From contig DYDE01000011.1 of NCBI GenBank assembly GCA_020718065.1, positions 1-54,540 on the forward strand: a stretch of 54,540 nucleotides of DNA, in the 5' to 3' direction. A program made the translations under genes and the position numbers. Below, piece by piece: positions 1 through 7,116 of the stretch. Each line of letters begins with the position of its first letter. Position 1 is the first letter of the stretch. Source of the stretch: Marinifilum sp. GTDB lineage: Bacteria > Bacteroidota > Bacteroidia > Bacteroidales > CG2-30-32-10. Under the pieces are notes generated by a model that ran no database searches, was not told the DNA's origin, and saw nothing but the letters and a program-made list of their open reading frames with translations.

Positions 1-4
1 AATA

Positions 5-97
5 GTTTCCCGCAGATTTCTCAAATATTCGCAGATTTATTTTCAATATGTTGTATTATTTGTTTTAAGAAAATCAGCGAAATTTGCGGGAGAAACT
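5..97. repeat. Palindromic intergenic element
   Basis: The left end (GTTTCCCGCAGATTTC) is nearly the reverse complement of the right end (GAAATTTGCGGGAGAAAC), with about 60 bp of AT-rich sequence between. Similar CAGATTT/AAATCTGCGG words recur at 54105-54300. It looks like a dispersed REP/MITE-like element. No ORF lies in it. The boundaries are approximate because the element touches the window edge. Confidence 0.5.
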
Positions 98-125
98 TAA
101 TTATTAGATCCCTCCTATACTTTAT

Positions 126-1565
126 CTATAAGTTTTTATTTATGATAATTTTCTCAAGATAAGCTTTGCCATTAATGGTTAAATGGATAAAATACATGCC
201 AGTTGCTAGGTTAGGAAGGTTAACAAGTAATTTATTATCCGCTGCATCATCAAGCTGATAGACAATTTGATTTAAGGAATTGATGATTTTTAAATCGTAA
301 GGTTTAGTTATAAATTCATTAATTTCTACAAAAAATTGTCCTTTTGAAGGATTGGGATAGGTGTTTATATATTTTGATTGTTGTGAAATTGGTGTTTGTG
401 AAATCTCATACCTATAACTTCTCTGAAAATCTTCACATATTTTTCCATTAGTGATAATCCATAACGTGTTTTCTGTAGGAACCCAACTCCCATTTAAATA
501 TTTTTGGTTTATGCCAGTTAATGCATTTCCGAGAGAATCATAGGTATAGGAGGTTTTAAAAGAACTAATCCATAAATTATCATCTAAATGCCATATTAGT
601 TCTGATAATAAGTTGTTGTTTGAGTCAAATGTATAAGTTGTTAAATATTTTGTGGTATCGAAGTTAAGAACCCATCCCTTAGATGTATCAGCAATTATAT
701 TGTTTTTTGAATCATAAATATATGAGTGATATTCCCACATTTTACAAATGTTATCATAAAAGAATTTTTTAGATTTAGAAAATATCTGCCCATTAAAATT
801 ATATGTATATTCAATAAATTGAGATTTTTCCCATTTATTATAATTATAAAATTCTTGAAGTTCAGTTTTTAATTTACTAGTTGTATCATAAGTATATATG
901 TTTCTAGAATCAAAAACAGGGCTACTTAAAAGAACTTTTCTGTATTTCTCAATAAGGTTTCCAATACTATCATATATATAATAATCATTAAAATGCCTTT
1001 TCCATTGATTATCTGACCTATACCACCATGTAGTATTTAGATTTTTATTATTTATATTATATGTGTATGAAATACTATCTTGTTTAATCCAAATATTATT
1101 ATTAAAATATTCATGTTCCTCTGAAAGCAAGTTTTGATTATTATCATATGTAAAATTGCACAGAGATTGTTCCCAAATATTGTTTTTATATTCTTTATAA
1201 ATGCTAGATAATAAATTTCCATTTGAGTCATAAGAACGAGTTGTAATATAATCATATATCCAAATATTCTGTTGCCACTTTTTGTTTATTATTACTAAAA
1301 TACTATTTATTTCATCAAATGTACTTGTAATATATTCTTTTAAATTCCCCAAGGTATCATAAGCAATAAAGGTATTGTATTTCCATGCAAGCTCTTTTAA
1401 CTGGGCTTTGTTAAGTGAACGATGAAGTGTGTTCCCAAAATCATTATTATTTAATTGATCGTTCTTTTGGAAATTTAATATTTCATCACTATTGTATTGT
1501 GGTTGTTGTGCTTTTAGGTTGCAGGCAAAAGCAAGCAACAAAAGCAGGCTAAGGAAGTGTTTCAT
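126..1565 (-). CDS. Secreted YD-repeat-like protein with T9SS type A sorting domain
   Basis: The 479-aa product starts with a clear signal peptide (MKHFLSLLLLLAFACNLKAQ). Residues about 60-370 hold repeated units of the form YTYDSNGNLLSE, interleaved with W-rich strands such as NNIWEQS. This is the RHS/YD-like repeat style found in secreted Bacteroidota proteins. Residues about 400-479 are a type A sorting domain (NTYPNPSKGQF, then LATGMYFIHL and a basic end), so export by the Sec system and then the type IX system to the cell surface or medium is expected. The ligand or role is unknown. The gene is apparently monocistronic. Confidence 0.85.
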   Translation of the reverse strand: MKHFLSLLLLLAFACNLKAQQPQYNSDEILNFQKNDQLNNNDFGNTLHRSLNKAQLKELAWKYNTFIAYDTLGNLKEYITSTFDEINSILVIINKKWQQNIWIYDYITTRSYDSNGNLLSSIYKEYKNNIWEQSLCNFTYDNNQNLLSEEHEYFNNNIWIKQDSISYTYNINNKNLNTTWWYRSDNQWKRHFNDYYIYDSIGNLIEKYRKVLLSSPVFDSRNIYTYDTTSKLKTELQEFYNYNKWEKSQFIEYTYNFNGQIFSKSKKFFYDNICKMWEYHSYIYDSKNNIIADTSKGWVLNFDTTKYLTTYTFDSNNNLLSELIWHLDDNLWISSFKTSYTYDSLGNALTGINQKYLNGSWVPTENTLWIITNGKICEDFQRSYRYEISQTPISQQSKYINTYPNPSKGQFFVEINEFITKPYDLKIINSLNQIVYQLDDAADNKLLVNLPNLATGMYFIHLTINGKAYLEKIIINKNL

Positions 1566-1642
1566 TTGAAGTATGGGGTAAAGTTATTTTCTATATTTAT
1601 AAATTTGGTTAATTTTTTCTTTTGAATGATTATGTTGTTTAT

Positions 1643-2266
1643 TTAGAATGCAAACCCAACATTAAAACCGGCCTTGGCTACGATACCCTTGTAAATATGA
1701 GTTGAACCAAACAAAGAATTACTGCCTAAATATATGTCAGAAGCTTTGTCATCAAATAAACGTATACCACCACCTGCATAAACTTCGAATGAAAATTTGC
1801 TAACTGTAAGATTGTAACCCATTGTTACTCCTCCACCATAAACATTTACTGTATTTTTATGTGTTTCGAAAGGCGCAAATTGCAAATCGTTATATCTACC
1901 GTTAAACTGATATTGACGTTCGAAGACATAAGGTGAAAAGAACAAACGATTCCATCCGTTGTGTTTACCTTGTTTTATTAAATAGAAATTCCTGTATTGC
2001 AATTCTCCCAAATACCCAATGATAGAATAATCATCATTCGAATTTAAAGTATTGTAATATCTGTCTTCATTATAATAAACACCTGCCGAAAGAACCAATC
2101 CTGAACTTTTGCCAATACTTCGCTCGTAATTGATTATAAAATTTTGTTTAAAAAAGCTAAATGGAGATAATTTAATGGAGTTTTTGAATGGATAAACTGT
2201 TTTTTCCTGTGCAAATAAAGTTGTTGAAGTGCTTATTAGAAGGACTATTAATAAGATTTTTCTCAT
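1643..2266 (-). CDS. Small outer-membrane beta-barrel protein, function unknown
   Basis: The 207-aa product has a signal peptide (MRKILLIVLLISTSTTLFAQ). The rest alternates aromatic/polar strands typical of a small barrel (IIGYLGELQYRNFYLI, VYGGGVTMGYNL, FSFEVYAGGGIRLF) and ends in GFNVGFAF with a terminal Phe, as outer-membrane barrels do. It resembles the DUF3575-like barrel proteins of Bacteroidota, but I cannot assign a family with confidence. The gene lies 77 bp upstream of the YD-repeat gene on the same strand and may be cotranscribed with it. Confidence 0.75.
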   Translation of the reverse strand: MRKILLIVLLISTSTTLFAQEKTVYPFKNSIKLSPFSFFKQNFIINYERSIGKSSGLVLSAGVYYNEDRYYNTLNSNDDYSIIGYLGELQYRNFYLIKQGKHNGWNRLFFSPYVFERQYQFNGRYNDLQFAPFETHKNTVNVYGGGVTMGYNLTVSKFSFEVYAGGGIRLFDDKASDIYLGSNSLFGSTHIYKGIVAKAGFNVGFAF

Positions 2267-2346
2267 TTCATTTAGTGTTTAAGGTTAAGAAAATTTAATT
2301 TAATTTGTTTTCAAAGTTATTAATTTATTCATTAAATCATTTAAAT

Positions 2347-2382
2347 AAAATACCTCCACCTGTGCAAGATGGAGGTATTTTA
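2347..2382 (-). terminator. Rho-independent terminator of the 325-aa gene (copy A)
   Basis: A 12-bp perfect inverted repeat (AAAATACCTCCA / TGGAGGTATTTT) flanks an 11-nt loop 9 bp beyond the stop codon at 2391. The T-rich arm serves either strand. The CCTCCA core is also found in the terminator after the paralog at 43515. Confidence 0.85.
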
Positions 2383-2390
2383 ATAGATAA

Positions 2391-3368
2391 TTATTCATCA
2401 AGCAAAGTTATTTCTACCTCACCTTCTTCAGAAGCATCGGTATTTGTGAAAAGTAAATATTTATTAATTGGTGCACCTAATGATGCGGCAGTAACTTCTA
2501 TACTTTCACCTGCTGGTAGTTCTATGGCTATTGCGGGAGTTGGCGTATCTGCAGATGGTGCTCCAAAGTAAAACAACGAAACATCACTTATATTATAGAA
2601 ATATAATTTATCGTCAACAGAGAAACTAATAAGCGCAGCTTTTGTGGTTTTTGCTGCAATTTTTAGATTGTATGGCAATATTATTTCTCCTTCTTTATTA
2701 TAATGGTGAAGTTTAACAATCCTCTCATCGAAAAATAAAGATATTTTTTTAGGATTTCCACTATGAACTTTAGCAATGGATAAAAGATTTTGAAATGCCT
2801 GTTCTTCCATAATATCTAAATTAACATCCCACGAAATACGTTGTGTGCTTGTTTCTTCTTTTTGTTGCGATTGTTCATCGCGAGCTTTGTCGTAAGCTGT
2901 TTGTATTGAAATAAATTCGTCTAACAAAGCTTGTCCCAATTCTGCTTTATGATTGGTTATTGCTTTTATTATTTGCCACATCAGGTTTTCTGCAGTAGTT
3001 TTATTGATCTTAGTATATTCTGCTCTTCCATGAGGAAAAAATTCCTTGTAGGTATCAGAATTTAAAGGAAAAAGAACCAATATATTAGCTTCACGTAAAA
3101 TAATTGTTCTTTTAAACCATTTAATAACATTATCAACAGTGGATGTTTTCGATTCTTCCATAGCAGAAGAACTAGACTTATCTCCCATACTTGCTTTAAG
3201 ATTTGTAACTGCTGTTTGGGTTGGTGTTAATAAACTATCAAAGGGTTCTCCATTGGCTACTGCACGTTTCAACCGACTCAGGTGGTCGTTATAGAACTTA
3301 AACAATCTTGATTTACTTGCTTTCAACTTTTTGAAAGGCGATTCGAGAAATCTTCTTAAATTAATCAT
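2391..3368 (-). CDS. 325-aa protein of unknown family, copy A
   Basis: No signal peptide or membrane segment is visible, so it is probably cytoplasmic. Residues 1-220 look all-helical and charged (ESPFKKLKASKSRLFKFYND, VANGEPFDSLL, LGQALLDEFISIQTAYD). Residues about 225-325 look like a beta domain (ILPYNLKIAAKTTKAALISF, GAPINKYLLFTN). It has exactly the same length as the product of 42503-43480 and roughly half the residues are identical, including FFPHG, LLDEFI.IQ and LGAPINKY.LFTN. The 5' side carries a duplicated leader (3421-3588) and a 42-bp hairpin array (3835-4196). I do not recognise a catalytic motif or a named family. Confidence 0.85.
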   Translation of the reverse strand: MINLRRFLESPFKKLKASKSRLFKFYNDHLSRLKRAVANGEPFDSLLTPTQTAVTNLKASMGDKSSSSAMEESKTSTVDNVIKWFKRTIILREANILVLFPLNSDTYKEFFPHGRAEYTKINKTTAENLMWQIIKAITNHKAELGQALLDEFISIQTAYDKARDEQSQQKEETSTQRISWDVNLDIMEEQAFQNLLSIAKVHSGNPKKISLFFDERIVKLHHYNKEGEIILPYNLKIAAKTTKAALISFSVDDKLYFYNISDVSLFYFGAPSADTPTPAIAIELPAGESIEVTAASLGAPINKYLLFTNTDASEEGEVEITLLDE

Positions 3369-3420
3369 GGTTTCTTTTTTTAAATTAATATTTTATTTAC
3401 TGAATTCATTTATTTTTTAA

Positions 3421-3588
3421 ATAAATGTTGATTTAAACAGATAACGCAAAAAATTATTTTTTATTGTGTTGTGCTGTTTTTATTTTTTTTCTTTGTTTTT
3501 TTTCTCCTTTCTTTAAAAAAATTATAAATGTTGATATAAACAGATAACGCTAAAATTTATTTTTTATTGTATAATGCTGTTTTTTTTA
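3421..3588. repeat. Imperfect direct duplication (about 62 bp, offset 103 bp)
   Basis: 3421-3482 and 3524-3588 share ATAAATGTTGAT(T/A)TAAACAG, ATAACGC, then an AT-rich stretch ending in TGCTGTTTTT. The duplication lies in the leader of the minus-strand gene starting at 3368, so it may duplicate a promoter or 5' UTR. Confidence 0.7.
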
Positions 3589-3834
3589 TTTTTATTTTTT
3601 GATCTGATTATTTTATTTTCATTTTTTTTTAGGTTTGAAACATAAAAATTTTTTCTGCCACAAAAACATTTATTCTCTGTGATTCTCCAAACTATTGTTT
3701 TTACCAATCAGTTAAGTTTGATTTTTTATTTATTTTAATTGATAACGAAAAATTTTTAAATTTATTTTAATTGGTATGTTATTTTTTTTCAATTGAATAA
3801 GAAAAAAATAAAAGATCCTGATAATTCTATTGTT

Positions 3835-4196
3835 CATTGATATGTCGAAACTTGCAAGGCAATAAAACATACGTTTTATGGCTTGGTAAAAACTTGCCAA
3901 GCAATAAAACAAAAAATTCATGGCATAGTAAAAAGTTTCCATGCCATAAAACAAAAATTTCATGGCATGGCAAAAAGTTTCCATGCAATAAAACATAAGT
4001 TTCATGGCATGCTAGAAACTTGCCAAGTAATAAAACATAAAATTCATGGCATGGCAAAAACTTTCCATACCATAAAACAAAAAATTCATGGCATGGTAGA
4101 AATTTGCCATGCAATAAAAAAGAAGTTTCATGGTATGGCAAAAATTTGCAAGGCAATAAAACATAAAATTCATGGCATGGTAAAAATTTGCCAGAA
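3835..4196. repeat. 42-bp tandem hairpin repeat array, about 8.6 units
   Basis: Units begin at 3835, 3877, 3919, 3961, 4003, 4045, 4087, 4129 and 4171, an exact 42-bp period. A consensus unit reads CATGGCATGGcAAAAAgTTT followed by CCATGCaATAAAACAtAAgTTT. Within most units GGCATGG faces CCATGC(C) across a loop of about 10 nt. In the 3877 unit the stem has changed to GCTTGG/CCAAGC on both arms, which suggests selection on pairing. There are no variable spacers, so it is not CRISPR. The period is 14 codons, which keeps long ORFs open on both strands by chance. It sits about 470 bp upstream of the 325-aa gene copy A. Confidence 0.9.
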
Positions 4197-4663
4197 TAAT
4201 TTTTTGGCTTACACACTTTATAAGACAGTGCTTTTCAATGATTAGAATTAGGATAAATAAGATTCCTAAATAAAAAATTTAAACAACCTCTAAAATATTT
4301 ATTTTCTACTTTTTTTTGTTTATATAAAAATGTTTTCATGCAGAAAAAATACGCTTTTATAAACAGAAACTACTTGATCATAAATTCAGTTTGTTTATGA
4401 TAAAAAATTATTATCTATTTGCATTTTGAATTCAAGAAGTTGATCAAAATTTATATAGATACCCGACTCGAAGCAATTAAGGTTTTTGTAAATCGTTGTG
4501 TCTTTTGGTTTTGTAAAATAATACTGAAAATCATATTGATTTGAAATATATTAAACTCATACTATTTTTAAATTATAAATTTTAAACAATCTCTAAGTTG
4601 TTTTGTTAAGTATTATAAAAAAAAGAATTAAGAACAAAAGTATATGGATAAAATAAATATTTA
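4197..4663. other. AT-rich intergenic stretch without a recognised gene
   Basis: No ORF with protein-like composition and no strong hairpin was seen. A short motif AAACAACCTCTAAA (near 4278) recurs as AAACAATCTCTAAG near 4585 and as AACAACCTCT near 31290, perhaps remnants of a small dispersed repeat. Confidence 0.4.
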
Positions 4664-4671
4664 TATTTTTG
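4664..4671 (+). promoter_or_regulatory. -7 element TATTTTTG for the gene at 4716
   Basis: It is an exact match to the Bacteroidota -7 consensus TAnnTTTG, 44 bp before the GTG start. No clear TTG -33 element is present. Confidence 0.5.
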
Positions 4672-4715
4672 CGTTGAAAATCAATTTTGGCTAAAAAAAT
4701 TAACTTTTTATAGTT

Positions 4716-5294
4716 GTGTGCCATAAAAAAATCAGTTTTTTACTAATTGCACTTTTATCACTTACCTTTAATTTTAAAGGCTTTTCGCAAGACGACAAAC
4801 CCCCATTAAAAAATGAAATTGGTTTAGGTGTGCCTAATGTTAATTTTTTAAATGAAATACTTATTGCAAATTTTTCATTTAAAACTGTTAAAAACAAAAA
4901 TGCTTTTAGAAGTGGTGTGTCTTATGGCTTTTTTAGACCTAAGTATGAGAATTATTCAAGTCTCCTTATAAATGTAGGATATGAAAGAAGATTTTTTAAA
5001 AAAAAATCGAAATTATTGTTAGGTGCAGATTTATGCTACTTATTTACCACTTACGATCGGAAAGGTAGTTGGCCATACGAATATAAACATACTTTCTATC
5101 ATGTGGGTTTAGGACCTGTGCTTGGTTATATTTATCAACCATTAAAAAAAATATCATTTCAAACAGAATGTGGTTTTTATTATGGACCAGGAAAAAGTAA
5201 AGATTCATACAATGAAAATGACATAATTGTTGATAATGGAAAATATTATACCTTTCATAGATATTTAAGTTTACATGTTTACTATCATTTTTAA
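4716..5294 (+). CDS. Small outer-membrane barrel-like protein, unknown function
   Basis: The 192-aa product starts at GTG (MCHKKISFLLIALLSLTFNF, then KGFSQ), which gives a complete signal peptide. No in-frame ATG lies in the signal region. The mature part has strands such as FRSGVSYGFFRPKYEN, LLINVGYERRFF and LGPVLGYIYQPLKKISFQTE and ends in HVYYHF with a terminal Phe, consistent with a small outer-membrane barrel. The next gene starts 34 bp downstream, so the two are probably cotranscribed. Confidence 0.7.
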   Translation: MCHKKISFLLIALLSLTFNFKGFSQDDKPPLKNEIGLGVPNVNFLNEILIANFSFKTVKNKNAFRSGVSYGFFRPKYENYSSLLINVGYERRFFKKKSKLLLGADLCYLFTTYDRKGSWPYEYKHTFYHVGLGPVLGYIYQPLKKISFQTECGFYYGPGKSKDSYNENDIIVDNGKYYTFHRYLSLHVYYHF

Positions 5295-5328
5295 AAAATA
5301 TTTTATTTAACTCTAAAACATTATTATT

Positions 5329-5946
5329 ATGAAAAACAAAATTCAAAAGCTTTTAGCAACATTTATTTTAGTGGTTTTTATTCCTGGTATTACATTGTTT
5401 GCAGGCAATAATCCAAAGTTTAAGAAAGAGGATGCCACACCAATATTATTAATAGGTGTAGGATTAGGTATCAACGATTACGGATTTGGATTGGGACTGG
5501 AAGCACCTATTATGAAAAATCTTTCTGTTTATGGCGATTTAGGTGTTGGTGGTTGGGGTTCTAAAGTTGGTATGGGATTCAATTATCATTTTCAGCAAAT
5601 AACTAAAGGTTCTGTAATTAGTCTTGGCATTTCTCATGGTTCCGGATTAAAAGGTTTTGAAACAGATATGATGGTAGAGCCCAGTGGTGATCAGCAAAGA
5701 GTAAAACTAGATTTAAATCCTGTGAATACGGTGAATATTAAATATACTTATAATATTAAATTAGGCAGTAAAAGTAAGTTTGGTATAAGCGCAGGATATT
5801 CCATACCATTTACTACAGATAATTACAAAGTCCTAACTCCAGGGGTTAAATTAACACCAGAATCGGAAACAGTGTTAAACATGATGCAACCAGGGGGTTT
5901 GATTTTTGGATTCAGATTTTTATTTGGTATTGGTACAAAAGATTAA
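5329..5946 (+). CDS. Secreted barrel-like protein, unknown function
   Basis: The 205-aa product has a signal peptide (KLLATFILVVFIPGITLFAG) followed by glycine-rich amphipathic strands (LLIGVGLGINDYGFGLGLEA, VYGDLGVGGWGSKVGMGFNY) and a GLIFGFRFLFGIGTKD end. It is probably an outer-membrane or periplasmic beta protein. It follows the barrel gene at 4716 closely, and a fresh -7 element precedes the next gene. I recognise no family. Confidence 0.7.
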   Translation: MKNKIQKLLATFILVVFIPGITLFAGNNPKFKKEDATPILLIGVGLGINDYGFGLGLEAPIMKNLSVYGDLGVGGWGSKVGMGFNYHFQQITKGSVISLGISHGSGLKGFETDMMVEPSGDQQRVKLDLNPVNTVNIKYTYNIKLGSKSKFGISAGYSIPFTTDNYKVLTPGVKLTPESETVLNMMQPGGLIFGFRFLFGIGTKD

Positions 5947-5973
5947 TATAAAAAAACTTTATTAAATTATATT

Positions 5974-5981
5974 TATATTTG
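5974..5981 (+). promoter_or_regulatory. -7 element TATATTTG for the lectin-like gene
   Basis: It is an exact TAnnTTTG match, 52 bp before the ATG at 6034. Confidence 0.5.
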
Positions 5982-6022
5982 TATTACTAATCTACTTATT
6001 ATTAAATATTAACCAAAATACA

Positions 6023-6028
6023 AAGGAG
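6023..6028 (+). promoter_or_regulatory. Strong Shine-Dalgarno AAGGAG
   Basis: AAGGAG lies 5 nt before the ATG at 6034 and fixes that start. Strong SD sites are uncommon in Bacteroidota and nearly absent elsewhere in this window. The other clear case (9338) also precedes a T9SS protein. Confidence 0.7.
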
Positions 6029-6033
6029 TAAAC

Positions 6034-6921
6034 ATGAAAACAAAATCTTTAATTAATTCATTTGTTATATTTATGGCAATGCAATTTGTAGTATTAAGCG
6101 CATATTCTCAATGTGCCAACAATGCCAACATTTATTCATTCACTTATTCTGGCAAATCATACGAAATTGTTAAAGAAACCAAATCATGGGTCGATGCCTC
6201 CGCTTGTGCAGTAGAAAGAGGCGGATATCTGGTAGAAATAGGAAGTCTGGCTGAACAAGTTGCTGTTTGTAATGCAATAGTTGCTTCAGCTATTCCAAAT
6301 AACTATAAACCAATTGGTGATGGCGGAGGAACCTCTTATATCTGGATAGGAGCTACAGATAAAAATGTAGAAGGAACCTGGTTATGGGATGGCGATAATA
6401 ACAATACCGGAACTCACTTTTGGACAGGTCAAGGTGCTGCAGGTGCAAACAATGGCACTCCTGTAAGTGGTTCTTTTATAAATTGGGGTGGAACATCAAC
6501 AACAGTAGCTCAGGAGCCAGATAATTATAATAATCAGGATGGGGCAGCTATTGGTTTAACAGGATGGCCCTATGGTTCCACATCATTGGGTATAGCAAGT
6601 GAATGGAACGACATTAATATTGCAAATACAATTTATTATATTATTGAATACAATTACCTGATCGGAATTAAAGAAGAAAGCAGTAAAAAAACATATTATA
6701 TCACTCCAAATCCCTGCACCGACAAATTATTTCTTAAAAACCAATATAACATAGAAACCATAAAGATTTATGATGGTTTGGGAATATTGGTTTATGAAAA
6801 CAATGCATTGTCATCAGGCGAAACAATGATAGATGTTGCTGCATTAAAGGCAGGGGTTTATATTTTGCTTATTGAAGAAACAAAGCACAATTTTCAAACT
6901 ATGAAGTTTATGAAAGAATAA
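6034..6921 (+). CDS. C-type-lectin-like domain protein with T9SS type A sorting domain
   Basis: The 295-aa product has a signal peptide (residues 1-26, ending AYSQ). Residues about 32-208 form a C-type lectin-like fold: the opening YSGKSYEIVKETKSWVDASA, GGYLVEIGSLAEQ, YIWIGATDKNVEGTWLWDGD, FINWGG, EPDNYNNQDGAAI and SEWNDINIANTIYYIIEY match the WIG, EPNN and WND signatures of the family. The EPDN and WND positions are the usual Ca2+/carbohydrate site region. Residues about 225-295 are a sorting domain (ITPNPCTDKLF, LKAGVYILLIEE). It is probably a surface or released sugar-binding or adhesion protein, with strong SD-driven translation. Confidence 0.85.
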   Translation: MKTKSLINSFVIFMAMQFVVLSAYSQCANNANIYSFTYSGKSYEIVKETKSWVDASACAVERGGYLVEIGSLAEQVAVCNAIVASAIPNNYKPIGDGGGTSYIWIGATDKNVEGTWLWDGDNNNTGTHFWTGQGAAGANNGTPVSGSFINWGGTSTTVAQEPDNYNNQDGAAIGLTGWPYGSTSLGIASEWNDINIANTIYYIIEYNYLIGIKEESSKKTYYITPNPCTDKLFLKNQYNIETIKIYDGLGILVYENNALSSGETMIDVAALKAGVYILLIEETKHNFQTMKFMKE

Positions 6922-7048
6922 TGGTTTTGTTCAATTGATAGAAACTATAATTCTTTTAATTGTAAAAATCTTTTTTATATTTCAGAAATAGATCATTATG
7001 TTGAAAAGTCCAGATGGCTTTCTAAATCTGTTTAATAAGGATAAATGA

Positions 7049-7078
7049 TTGACTTTACACCTGAAATTATTATCTTTG
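7049..7078 (+). promoter_or_regulatory. Bacteroidota promoter TTG-N19-TATCTTTG
   Basis: TTG at 7049-7051 is separated by exactly 19 bp from TATCTTTG at 7071-7078. This is a complete sigma-ABfr type promoter ahead of the TPR/LuxR gene, giving a leader of about 30 nt to the GTG at 7117. Confidence 0.7.
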
Positions 7079-7116
7079 AAATCTAAATGAAGATAGTTAA
7101 TAGATAAATATATACT

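Noticed and set aside
3730-4245. Three long open frames across the 42-bp array (both strands)
   Set aside because: The period is a multiple of three, so a stop-free unit stays open in any copy number. The products are low-complexity, without start context, and all frames are equally open.
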